51,762 nucleotides of DNA from Flavobacteriaceae bacterium (GTDB lineage: Bacteria > Bacteroidota > Bacteroidia > Flavobacteriales > Flavobacteriaceae): assembly GCA_025800395.1 (NCBI GenBank), contig JAOXRU010000667.1, positions 1-51,762 on the forward strand. Reading direction: 5' to 3'. Numbering within the stretch: the first letter of the stretch is position 1; each line of letters starts with the position of its first letter. Below are positions 27,577-35,349 of the stretch, piece by piece. The notes below the pieces were generated by a model. The model was not told where the DNA came from and made no database searches. It saw nothing but the letters and a program-made list of their open reading frames with translations. A program made the translations under genes and the position numbers.

Positions 27577-29307
27577 TTATATATCGCATGAATTGATATT
27601 TTGCACTTTCGAAATATGGTTGCCATGTTCATCGTATAAATGCACGGCACATGCAATGCAGGGGTCAAAAGAATGGATGGTGCGTATGATTTCCAAAGGC
27701 AATTCAGGATCGTGTACAGGGGTGCCAATAAGAGTAGATTCGTAAGCAGATCGCTGTCCTTTAGGGTCTCTAGGTGAAGCATTCCAAGTACTGGGAACCA
27801 CCTGTTGGTAGTTGGCAGTTTTTCCGTCTTTGATTTTGATCCAATGAGCGAGCGACCCTCTAGGAGCTTCCATAAATCCAACTCCTTTACACTCTTTTGG
27901 CCAAGTTTGGGGTTCCCACTTTTCGGTACTTGCCATACGTTCATCTCCGTTTTTGATATTGTTTATCAAAGTGTCGTAGAAGTTCAAGGACCAATCGGCC
28001 ACCAATTGGGACTCGATAGCTCTTGCCGCTGTTCTACCTAAGGTGGAAAACAAGGCCTCTACAGGCACTTCCAATTGCCCCAATGCGCGGTCCACTGCCT
28101 CTTGTATTTCTTTTTGTCCTCTTGCATAGCCAATTAGCAATCTGGAAAGAGGGCCGACTTCCATCGGTTTTCCTTTCCATCGTGGGGTTTTTATAAAACT
28201 GTATTTTTCGTCCACATTGAGATGGGTATAAGGTGGTTTGGGACCAGTGTAGTTGATATTGGTTTCCCCATCCCAAGGATGTTTGCCTTTTTGATCTCCA
28301 TCCGAATAATTATACCAAGAATTGTTGACAAATTCTTCTATTTGATCGCCTCTATGGTCTACCTCATGCAATTTGCTGAGATCACGATTCAGGATTACTC
28401 CAGGTTGGAATTTGAAATTGCTGATGTCTCCATAGCCGTTGGTAGGGAAGTCGCCATAGGACATATAGTTGCCAAAACCTTTGCCGATAGCGCCCCAGTC
28501 TTTGTAAAAAGAAGCGATAGCCATTACATCTGGTATATAGACTTGTTCTACAAATCTCTTTCCTTCGTCCAATAGTTTTTTGACATAGGCCAATCGTTCG
28601 GCATTAAGTCCGCCTGGATTTTCCGAATTGATAGCGCAAGCCATTCCACCTACCAAATAGTTGGGATGGGGGTTTTTGCCGCCAAAGATGGTATGAATTT
28701 TCACAATTTCTTTTTGCCATTCTAAGGCCTCCAAGTAATGTGCTACTGCGAGCAAGTTGACCTCGGCGGGCAATTTCATTTGTGGGTGTCCCCAATAGCC
28801 GTTGGCAAAGATTCCCAATTGACCGCTATCTACAAATTTTTGGATACGTTTTTGTACATCAGAAAAATAGCCAGGTGAGCTTTTTGGCCAAGTAGAAATG
28901 CTCTGTGCGATTTGCGAAGTTTGCAAAGGATCTGCTTTTAGGCAACTAACCACATCTACCCAATCCAAAGCATGCAAGTGATAAAAGTGTACCACATGAT
29001 CGTGCATATATAATACACCAGCCATAATATTGCGAACCATTTCGGCATTTTGTGGTACTTCGATACCAACGGCGTCTTCTACCGAGCGTACCGAAGCTAG
29101 GGCGTGCACCGTGGTGCAAACCCCACATGTGCGTTGCACAAACGCCCAAACATTGCGCGGATCGCGACCTTTGACAATCTCTTCGATACCGCGAACCATA
29201 GTGCTCGAGCTAAATGCGTCTACAATTTTACCGTCTTTGATTTCTGCTTCTATTCTAAGGTGACCCTCTATGCGAGTGATAGGGTCGACTACGATTCTGT
29301 TTGCCAT
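27577..29307 (-). CDS. hyaB: Uptake [NiFe] hydrogenase large subunit
   Basis: The large subunit carries the NiFe(CN)2CO site that splits H2. In this 576-residue protein the N-terminal ligands are in RTCGVCTTVHAL (Cys61, Cys64) and the C-terminal ligands in DPCIACAVH (Cys550, Cys553, His556). A 20-residue tail after His556 is expected to be cut off by the HyaD-type protease. Length and overall sequence agree with membrane-bound group 1 uptake enzymes. It lies ten bases after the small-subunit gene. It has no signal peptide of its own and should be exported together with the small subunit. Confidence 0.97.
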   Translation of the reverse strand: MANRIVVDPITRIEGHLRIEAEIKDGKIVDAFSSSTMVRGIEEIVKGRDPRNVWAFVQRTCGVCTTVHALASVRSVEDAVGIEVPQNAEMVRNIMAGVLYMHDHVVHFYHLHALDWVDVVSCLKADPLQTSQIAQSISTWPKSSPGYFSDVQKRIQKFVDSGQLGIFANGYWGHPQMKLPAEVNLLAVAHYLEALEWQKEIVKIHTIFGGKNPHPNYLVGGMACAINSENPGGLNAERLAYVKKLLDEGKRFVEQVYIPDVMAIASFYKDWGAIGKGFGNYMSYGDFPTNGYGDISNFKFQPGVILNRDLSKLHEVDHRGDQIEEFVNNSWYNYSDGDQKGKHPWDGETNINYTGPKPPYTHLNVDEKYSFIKTPRWKGKPMEVGPLSRLLIGYARGQKEIQEAVDRALGQLEVPVEALFSTLGRTAARAIESQLVADWSLNFYDTLINNIKNGDERMASTEKWEPQTWPKECKGVGFMEAPRGSLAHWIKIKDGKTANYQQVVPSTWNASPRDPKGQRSAYESTLIGTPVHDPELPLEIIRTIHSFDPCIACAVHLYDEHGNHISKVQNINSCDI

Positions 29308-29317
29308 AATGTTCGTT

Positions 29318-30442
29318 TTAGGAGTCGATGTTTTTTTCGTTTTCTATACCGCGATTAATCCTGCTGTCCAATTCTTTTCGTTTGGAAATATTGGTCGCAA
29401 TGGCGTGAGTCGCAATACCTGCTGCCAATACACCTGCGCCAACTTTGCCAATGGTGTCGGCATCTGTACCGTCTCCAAATCCTGGCGCAGTAGAGAGTCT
29501 TTTGTAAAAAGAACCTTGATCCCAAAAAGCATCTTCGCTACAACCAATACAGCCGTGGCCAGATTGAATGGGGTAGCTTACCCCATTGTTCCATTTTATA
29601 GTTCCGCAGGCATTGTATGTCGTTGGACCTTTGCAGCCCAATTTGTAAAGACAATAACCTTCTTTGGCGTACTGATCGTCGAAGGATTCTGCAAATAGTC
29701 CAGCATCATAATAAGGTCTTCTGTAACAACTGTCGTGCACTCTTTTGGCATAAAAAGCTTTTGGTCTGCCAAATCGATCTAATTCTGGCAAACGACCAAA
29801 GGCAACTACATGTACAATTACTCCAGCCATTACTTCTCCAATGGGTGGGCAGCCCGGAACTCTAATGATCGGTTTGTTTTTGATGATTTTGTGTATAGGT
29901 GTTGCCTGTGTAGGGTTGGGCTTGGCTGCCTGTACACATCCGCTAGAAGCACAGCTTCCCCAAGCGATAATTGCTTTGGCTCCTTCTGCGGCTTCTATTA
30001 GAGATTCCTTGGCTGTCTTTCCTGCAATACAACAGTAATTGCCATCTGCTCCCAAAGGCACGCTTCCCTCTACACAAAGTATATATTCTCCTTTGTGTTT
30101 TTTCATAGTGTCTTGTTTGGCTGCTTCTGCTTGATGTCCGGATGCGGCCATGAGGGTGAGGGTATAGTCCAAAGAGATTTTATCCAAAATAATGTCGGAC
30201 ACTATCGGATGATCCGATCGAATAAAAGACTCACTACAACAAGTACATTCTTGAAAATGTTCCCAGATTACAGGTAATCTTCTGGTGTTTTCTAAAGATT
30301 TGGCAATCTGACCCACCATGGTGTATTCTACTCCCATAAAGGCAGCTATAAACGCAGAAAATTTCATAAAGTCTCTACGGCTATAGCCTTGTGCTATGAT
30401 ACTTTCATAATAGGTTTTTCTATCATCATGTTTTTCTGACAT
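29318..30442 (-). CDS. hyaA: Uptake [NiFe] hydrogenase small subunit, six-Cys (group 1d-like)
   Basis: The 374-residue small subunit holds the iron-sulfur relay. A twin-arginine signal (SRRDFMK, residues 21-27, then a hydrophobic helix) directs folded export. The proximal-cluster region has six cysteines: Cys66, Cys68 and Cys69 (ECTCCSESFIRS), Cys164 and Cys169 (WGSCASSGCVQAA) and Cys198 (VPGCPPI). The two extra ones, Cys68 and Cys169, are the hallmark of the [4Fe-3S] cluster of oxygen-tolerant enzymes such as E. coli Hyd-1. The distal-cluster His236/Cys239 (RVHDSCYRR) and medial SGHGCIGC are present. A C-terminal helix anchors it to the membrane. It is the first gene of the operon. Confidence 0.96.
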   Translation of the reverse strand: MSEKHDDRKTYYESIIAQGYSRRDFMKFSAFIAAFMGVEYTMVGQIAKSLENTRRLPVIWEHFQECTCCSESFIRSDHPIVSDIILDKISLDYTLTLMAASGHQAEAAKQDTMKKHKGEYILCVEGSVPLGADGNYCCIAGKTAKESLIEAAEGAKAIIAWGSCASSGCVQAAKPNPTQATPIHKIIKNKPIIRVPGCPPIGEVMAGVIVHVVAFGRLPELDRFGRPKAFYAKRVHDSCYRRPYYDAGLFAESFDDQYAKEGYCLYKLGCKGPTTYNACGTIKWNNGVSYPIQSGHGCIGCSEDAFWDQGSFYKRLSTAPGFGDGTDADTIGKVGAGVLAAGIATHAIATNISKRKELDSRINRGIENEKNIDS

Positions 30443-30731
30443 AATTATTGGTTTTAAATAAACTTTGAAGGAGTGCGCTCTTGGAGGAGGGGGTGTTATT
30501 GTTTTTTAGCGAAATATTTTTTTGTAGGACAATGTTTCTTCAAAGCATTAGTTTGTAATGGATTAAAAATAATCTTTTTTTTGTTCCCTAAAAATATGAG
30601 ATTTATCATGATTGAAAAGGATTACAATTAAATATTAAAATTAACATTACACTATAAGTAAAATTGTTATTTTTTTGTTTATTTTAGTTGGGGAAAATAT
30701 AGAAAGAGGTCTAAAGTGAATATATAATATT
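30443..30731. promoter_or_regulatory. Divergent regulatory region between hyaA and hypA
   Basis: This 289-base, very AT-rich gap separates the minus-strand structural operon from the plus-strand hypABC operon and must carry both promoters. I found no exact TAnnTTTG box in either direction and no convincing sigma-54 site. The only notable feature is a palindrome ATCATGAT (30605-30612) inside the partly symmetric TTTATCATGATTGA, near the middle of the gap, which could bind a dimeric regulator such as a CRP/FNR-type protein. That is only a suggestion. Confidence 0.5.
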
Positions 30732-31073
30732 ATGCATGAACTGTCAATTGCAATGGGTATAGTTCGCATAGCTTCTGAAGAAGCAAATAGAGCTAGCGCA
30801 TCTAGGATAACCAAGATTGAATTGGAAATTGGCAGTCTCAGTGGCGTAGCGTTAGATGCGCTACATTATGTCTGGCCTGCGGCAGTTCGGAATACCGTTT
30901 TAGATCGGGCAGTTTTGAAGATTGATAGAGTGGAGGCTATGGGGCGCTGTATCGATTGTGATACAGAATTTGTGATGCAACAGATTTATGATTGTTGTCC
31001 CCAATGCAAGAGTAATCTGAAAGGGATATTAAAAGGAAAAGAATTGCGGGTAAAGGCCTTAGAAGTAGAATAA
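30732..31073 (+). CDS. hypA: Hydrogenase/urease nickel-incorporation protein HypA
   Basis: HypA hands nickel to the large-subunit precursor with HypB. The 113-residue protein begins MHELSIAM, where the N-terminal Met and His2 bind nickel, and has a zinc site formed by Cys73/Cys76 (GRCIDC) and Cys89/Cys92 (CPQC). Length is exactly as expected. It is the first gene of hypABC, divergent from hyaA, with 17 bases to hypB. Confidence 0.96.
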   Translation: MHELSIAMGIVRIASEEANRASASRITKIELEIGSLSGVALDALHYVWPAAVRNTVLDRAVLKIDRVEAMGRCIDCDTEFVMQQIYDCCPQCKSNLKGILKGKELRVKALEVE

Positions 31074-31090
31074 TATAAAAAAGATAAACT

Positions 31091-31900
31091 ATGTGCGGAA
31101 CTTGTGGCTGTGGGACCCAAAATGGTCCGGTAATAACCAAACACGGAGAGCATCAACATCAGAAAAGTAAACATCACCATCATCACGATCATGACCATCA
31201 TCACGATCATGACCATCATCATGATCATAAACAAACGGTTTTGGCGGTAGAAAAAGATGTGTTGATGCACAACGATTTGCAAGCGGCAAGAAATAGGGGC
31301 TTTTTTGAGGCGAAGGGAATATTTGCAATTAATTTGGTTAGTTCCCCGGGAAGTGGGAAGACCACTTTGTTGGAGAATACCTTATTGGTATTGGGAAAGC
31401 AGCAGTCGTTTTATGTCATAGAAGGAGATCAGCAAACGATGAATGATGCCAATCGGATAGCGGCTACCAATACCCCAGTGGTGCAGATAAATACGGGTAA
31501 AGGCTGTCATTTGGAAAGCGATGCGATTTTTGATGCCGTAAAGGCGTTGAAAATGGAAAATGATTCTATTTTGGTCATAGAGAATGTTGGGAATTTGGTT
31601 TGTCCATCTATGTTTGATTTGGGGGAAAGTAAAAGGGTGGTAGTTATTAGTACTACAGAAGGAGAAGATAAGCCTATAAAGTATCCCGACATGTTTCATG
31701 GTTCGGATATATGTGTGATCAACAAAATAGATTTATTGCCATATGTGGGTATCGATATTCAAAAGTTGAAAGATTATGCCTTACAAGTAAATCCTAAAAT
31801 CCAGTTTTTTGAGCTTTCAGCAACTACAGGAGAAGGCATGGATGCTTGGTGTGATTGGGTAATGAAGCAACGCAAATTGGCAGTGCAGGAAGTGCAATAA
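31091..31900 (+). CDS. hypB: Hydrogenase nickel-incorporation GTPase HypB with His-rich nickel store
   Basis: HypB is the GTPase that drives nickel insertion. The 269-residue product starts with MCGTCGCG, the high-affinity CxxCGC nickel site. It continues with a histidine/aspartate-rich stretch (residues 18-47) and then the GTPase domain: P-loop SSPGSGKTTL, the G-domain metal site with GKGCH, ENVGNLVCP and the NKID base-recognition motif. The His-rich part is encoded by three near-identical 18-base units at 31178-31231. Such stretches store nickel in other bacteria. hypC follows by 13 bases. Confidence 0.97.
   Translation: MCGTCGCGTQNGPVITKHGEHQHQKSKHHHHHDHDHHHDHDHHHDHKQTVLAVEKDVLMHNDLQAARNRGFFEAKGIFAINLVSSPGSGKTTLLENTLLVLGKQQSFYVIEGDQQTMNDANRIAATNTPVVQINTGKGCHLESDAIFDAVKALKMENDSILVIENVGNLVCPSMFDLGESKRVVVISTTEGEDKPIKYPDMFHGSDICVINKIDLLPYVGIDIQKLKDYALQVNPKIQFFELSATTGEGMDAWCDWVMKQRKLAVQEVQ
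31178..31231 (+). repeat. 18-base tandem repeat encoding HypB (HHHDHD)3
   Basis: Three consecutive 18-base units of the form CATCATCACGATCATGAC encode residues 30-47 of HypB. The first two are identical. The third differs at two codons and ends in AAA (Lys instead of Asp). The unit is in frame, so copy number could change by slippage without breaking the gene. Confidence 0.85.
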
Positions 31901-31913
31901 AATGCGATAAGAT

Positions 31914-32198
31914 ATGTGCTTAGCGATACCTGGTAAATTGATTGAAATCACCCAGCAGTTGGATGCAGTCTTTCGCATGGGAAAGGTGTCTTTTGACGGT
32001 ATTATAAAGGAAGTAAGTCTCAATTTGTTGCCAGAGGCTAAGGTTGGGCAGTATGTAATGGTACACGTTGGTGCTGCTATCTCTATAATCGATGAAGAGG
32101 AGGCCAAAAAGACTTTTGCTGTTTTGAAGCAATTGGATGAATTGGAAGAGTTGGAAGGCCCAGAGATGTTTAATAATAATGATTTTTTGGAAGGCTAA
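31914..32198 (+). CDS. hypC: Hydrogenase assembly chaperone HypC
   Basis: HypC carries the Fe(CN)2CO unit from HypD to the large subunit. The 94-residue protein begins with the invariant MCLAIPGKLIEI, whose Cys2 is the iron ligand, and contains the VGQYVMVHVGAAISIIDEEEA segment of the OB-like fold. It is a little longer than the E. coli protein. It is the last gene of hypABC and converges with a lipocalin-like gene. Confidence 0.95.
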   Translation: MCLAIPGKLIEITQQLDAVFRMGKVSFDGIIKEVSLNLLPEAKVGQYVMVHVGAAISIIDEEEAKKTFAVLKQLDELEELEGPEMFNNNDFLEG

Positions 32199-32296
32199 GA
32201 TTATTTTGTTCTACTTCTTTCATTTCTGAAATATGTAACTTTTCTTTACTCTTATATTTGCAGCTAGCCAATCTTTCTCTTTGGGCCATCGTGCAT

Positions 32297-32323
32297 AAGA
32301 TAATTTATATCGAACTCACGTTA
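32297..32323 (+). repeat. Dispersed 27-base repeat, copy 1
   Basis: This 27-base sequence (beginning AAGATAATTTATATCG and ending CTCACGTTA) occurs again, exactly and in inverted orientation, at 51622-51648. Its last three bases are the stop codon of the minus-strand lipocalin-like gene. Beyond the 27 bases the flanks differ. Confidence 0.8.
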
Positions 32324-32776
32324 ATTTATAACTTTTTTCGAAAAAAAATATTGTTTATTGTTTTGCGTGATGCGCATCAGTCGGTTTTCTTCCAGAAATA
32401 TTACTTCTAGAATTTCAAATCCAAGAATTTGGTTGAATGTGCCTTGCTGGCTAAGTGTGGAAGTGCTCATTTGCTTGATGGCATACTGCTCTTTTTCATA
32501 TTTCCATTGGCCGCTAGATTGTGATGCAATGGCGCAATTTTGCCCATTTGATTCGGTATAGGAAGCGATAGTATAGGTGCGATTGGTATTGAAGATCCAT
32601 TGTTCTTTATCGGCGCACTGTAGTATATTTTTGGTCTCTCCATTGGCTCCTCTGATTTCTATCAAATTCCATATGCCAATAATCGGATAATCTCTATTGA
32701 TGGGGCCCTCTTCTCCTGAACAAGAAAAAAATATAAAGATGCTACACAAAACACAATATGTATTCAACCTAATCAT
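32321..32776 (-). CDS. Lipocalin-like lipoprotein
   Basis: The 151-residue product has a lipoprotein signal (FIFFSC, acylated Cys about residue 19) and then the pattern IIGIWNLIEIRG...W-x-F of the lipocalin-like (DUF4488/DUF5004 style) barrels common in Bacteroidota. The GxW box at the first strand and QYFFSKK at the end support this. Ligand unknown. It stands alone between hypC and the nucleoside transporter gene, and its stop codon lies inside a dispersed repeat. Confidence 0.65.
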   Translation of the reverse strand: MIRLNTYCVLCSIFIFFSCSGEEGPINRDYPIIGIWNLIEIRGANGETKNILQCADKEQWIFNTNRTYTIASYTESNGQNCAIASQSSGQWKYEKEQYAIKQMSTSTLSQQGTFNQILGFEILEVIFLEENRLMRITQNNKQYFFSKKVIN

Positions 32777-32870
32777 TTGTAATAAAAATACTACAAAAAA
32801 ATTAAATATACAAGAATATCTATTTCCCTACAGTTGGTATTGTGCTAAAGTAAAAGTATAAAAAGAGTTT

Positions 32871-34586
32871 CTATCCCAAAATCATTCCTGCAATAGTTGC
32901 AGAAATCAGCGAAGCGATGGTTCCTCCTATCAGTGCTTTCATGCCCAATTCAGAAAGGTTTTTGCGTTGTCCTGGAGCCAAAGATCCAATACCGCCAATT
33001 TGAATACCGATAGATGCGAAGTTGGCAAAACCACAAAGCATATAGGTAGCCATAAACACCGATTTTTCATAAGTAAGGTGTGTTGCACTCGCTACATTTT
33101 TGAGATCGGTAAGTTGTATATATCCAACAAATTCGCTAGCTGCTAATTTGATGCCCAGAAGTTGTCCCATGAGCATTATATCTTCGTTGGGAACTCCAAT
33201 GAGCCACATCAAAGGTGCAAAAACAGTACCTAATACTGCTTCCAAAGACAGGCTGTTGTATGGGGTGTTGGCTGCCATCCAATTGTTGAGTGCGGTAAAA
33301 TCGCCTACCCAGCCAAATATCCCATTGATCATGGCAATAAAGGCGATGAAAACCAAAAGCATTCCACCTACATTTACAGCCAATCTCAGTCCCTCTGTAG
33401 TACCGTTGGCAATAGCATCTAAGATATTGCTGCCAATTTTTTCATTAGAAACTTGCACGTCCTTATTGATTTCTTCTGTTTGCGGGTACAAGATTTTGGA
33501 AACCACTATGGCTCCTGGTGCGGCCATAACGGAAGCTGCTAGGAGATGCTTGGCAAATTGTAATCTCAGCAAAGGATCATCCCCGCCCAAAAATCCGATA
33601 TAGGCTGCTAAAACAGCACCTGCCACGGTAGCCATACCGCCAGTCATCACCAAAAGAATTTCTGAACGATTCATTTTTTCTAAATAGGCCTTTATAAGCA
33701 GCGGTGCTTCTGTTTGTCCCAAGAAGATGTTTCCGGCTATACTTAAACTTTCCGCACCTGATATTTTTAAGGCTTTGGTAAGTAACCAGGCCATTATTTT
33801 TACCGCTTTTTGAATAATACCTAAATAAAATAATACGGAGGTGAGTGCCGAGAAGAACAATATGGTAGGTAGTACCTGAAATGCAAATATGAAACCGTAG
33901 GATGTGGTATCCATTACACCGTTAAACAAAAATTCGCTTCCGGCTCTGGTGAAATTGAGAATATTGACAAATACCTGTCCAACTGCTTCAAAGGCTTTTT
34001 GAACAATTGGAACTTTGAGTACACCAATTGCAATTAGAATTTGAATAGTAAGTCCAATTCCCACGGTTTTCCAATTGATATTCCTTTTGTTGTTGCTAAA
34101 AAGAAAAGCGATCAACAATAGGGATATCATACCTAAAACTCCACGGCTAATATTTTTTAGGGTAGCACCTTCTTGGGGGATGATTTGGTCTGTAACAGCT
34201 TTGGAAGGAAGGAATTCGGGATGTTCTTTATTTACAAACATCAATAATTCATTGCCCAACTTCAATGTCAATAAGCTATCGTTTTTTTCGATGATCTCTA
34301 GGTACACATCTACTGTAACTGGGGCTTTTTGTTTTAAGACGATCAAATTGTTGTTTTGGAGCCAAAAACCTTTTTGATAACTATTTTTTAATATAGCTTG
34401 ATAGGAACCATTTTCGGACAAGGAAATAAACTCTTTTCCTTTTAAAAACTTTAAAGTGTCTTGAATTTTATCGGGGTAGTTTTCGTATAGAAAGTGGTTG
34501 GATAATTGCCAAGATTTCTCTAATTGTTGTGCATGGGAGGTAAAGGCAAACAATGCCAATACCAAAACAAGATATATTCTTTTCAA
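32871..34586 (-). CDS. CNT-family nucleoside transporter with N-terminal periplasmic domain
   Basis: Residues ~145-571 form a concentrative nucleoside transporter (NupC/CNT): about ten helices with the signature segments NIFLGQTEAPLLIKAYL and MATVAGAVLAAYI, and the late FANFASIGIQIGGIGSLAPGQR. These proteins import nucleosides with H+ or Na+. Ahead of the transporter is a cleavable-looking signal sequence (MKRIYLVLVLALFAFTSHAQ) and ~120 soluble residues resembling a lipocalin-like strand domain (WLQNNNLIVLKQKAP), which would face the periplasm. A usual CNT has about 400-430 residues. It lies 64 bases after the bifunctional-nuclease gene. Confidence 0.88.
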   Translation of the reverse strand: MKRIYLVLVLALFAFTSHAQQLEKSWQLSNHFLYENYPDKIQDTLKFLKGKEFISLSENGSYQAILKNSYQKGFWLQNNNLIVLKQKAPVTVDVYLEIIEKNDSLLTLKLGNELLMFVNKEHPEFLPSKAVTDQIIPQEGATLKNISRGVLGMISLLLIAFLFSNNKRNINWKTVGIGLTIQILIAIGVLKVPIVQKAFEAVGQVFVNILNFTRAGSEFLFNGVMDTTSYGFIFAFQVLPTILFFSALTSVLFYLGIIQKAVKIMAWLLTKALKISGAESLSIAGNIFLGQTEAPLLIKAYLEKMNRSEILLVMTGGMATVAGAVLAAYIGFLGGDDPLLRLQFAKHLLAASVMAAPGAIVVSKILYPQTEEINKDVQVSNEKIGSNILDAIANGTTEGLRLAVNVGGMLLVFIAFIAMINGIFGWVGDFTALNNWMAANTPYNSLSLEAVLGTVFAPLMWLIGVPNEDIMLMGQLLGIKLAASEFVGYIQLTDLKNVASATHLTYEKSVFMATYMLCGFANFASIGIQIGGIGSLAPGQRKNLSELGMKALIGGTIASLISATIAGMILG

Positions 34587-34650
34587 AATAGTCAGGATGT
34601 TAAAAATTCAACGCGCCAATTTAAGAAAAAAAGGCAACTAAAAGGAGCTT

Positions 34651-35271
34651 TTATTTTCTTTTGTCGATTTCGTCTCGAATACGCGCTGCTTTTTCGTAAT
34701 CTTCCTCAATTACTGCTTTTTCGAGCATTATTTGCAATTCGCCCATAGGGATATTGCTAAAGTTGAATTTGTCGGCAGGTTTTTCTTCTTTTTTCTGAAC
34801 AATTTCTTTTACTTCTATGCTTTTGTCTTCTTCTGATTCTGGTTCGCTTGCCGAGCTAAACTTGAGATAGATTCCCGCTTTGTCCAAGATGGTTTTATAG
34901 GTAAATATAGGTGCGTTGAAGCGCAAGGCCAATGCTATGGCGTCACTGGTACGAGCGTCGATAATTTCTTCGATTTTATTTTGTTCGCATATGATGCTAG
35001 AATAAAAAACCCCATCTACCAATTTGTGAATGATCACTTGTTTGATCACGATGCTAAAGCGATCGGAAAAATTTTTAAATAGATCATGGGTAAGTGGTCT
35101 CGGCGGGCGAATTTCTTTTTCAAGGGCAATTGCAATGGATTGGGCTTCAAAAGCACCTATTACTATGGGTAATTTTCTGTTGCCATCCACTTCGTTTAGA
35201 ATGAGGGCATAAGCCCCGTTTTGGGTTTGGCTATAAGATATTCCTTTTATGTTTAATCGTACTAGACTCAT
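34651..35271 (-). CDS. Bifunctional nuclease-domain (DUF151) protein with C-terminal UVR motif
   Basis: The 206-residue protein has the BFN/DUF151 domain in residues 1-135 (LPIVIGAFEAQSIAIALE, RTSDAIALALRFNAPIF), a charged linker, and a UvrB/UvrC-type helical motif at about 175-206 (MGELQIMLEKAVIEEDYEKAARIRDEID). A DUF151 protein from plants has reported nuclease activity; UVR motifs mediate protein contacts in excision repair and in Clp adaptors. Biochemical function here is unproven. I chose the ATG at 35271. A longer frame to 35346 would run through the etf terminator hairpin and lacks conservation-like sequence. Confidence 0.8.
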   Translation of the reverse strand: MSLVRLNIKGISYSQTQNGAYALILNEVDGNRKLPIVIGAFEAQSIAIALEKEIRPPRPLTHDLFKNFSDRFSIVIKQVIIHKLVDGVFYSSIICEQNKIEEIIDARTSDAIALALRFNAPIFTYKTILDKAGIYLKFSSASEPESEEDKSIEVKEIVQKKEEKPADKFNFSNIPMGELQIMLEKAVIEEDYEKAARIRDEIDKRK

Positions 35272-35283
35272 ATCATCAATACT

Positions 35284-35324
35284 AAAAAAGAGCTGTTTAT
35301 AAGGAGAATCCTTATAAACAGCTC
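35284..35324 (-). terminator. Terminator of the etfB-etfA operon
   Basis: A perfect 16-pair inverted repeat (35290-35305 with 35309-35324, loop GAA) is followed on the minus strand by CTTTTTTAG. It lies 26 bases after the etfA stop and just before the next gene on the same strand. This is the strongest hairpin in the window by length. Confidence 0.85.
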
Positions 35325-35349
35325 CTTTAAAAGGGCAATTTAGCAAATT

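Noticed and set aside
31178..31231. CRISPR-like array
   Set aside because: The units are contiguous without spacers and encode the in-frame His-rich stretch of HypB.
35272..35346. A 25-residue extension of the DUF151 protein
   Set aside because: It would be encoded by the etf terminator hairpin, and the conserved domain begins at the ATG at 35271.
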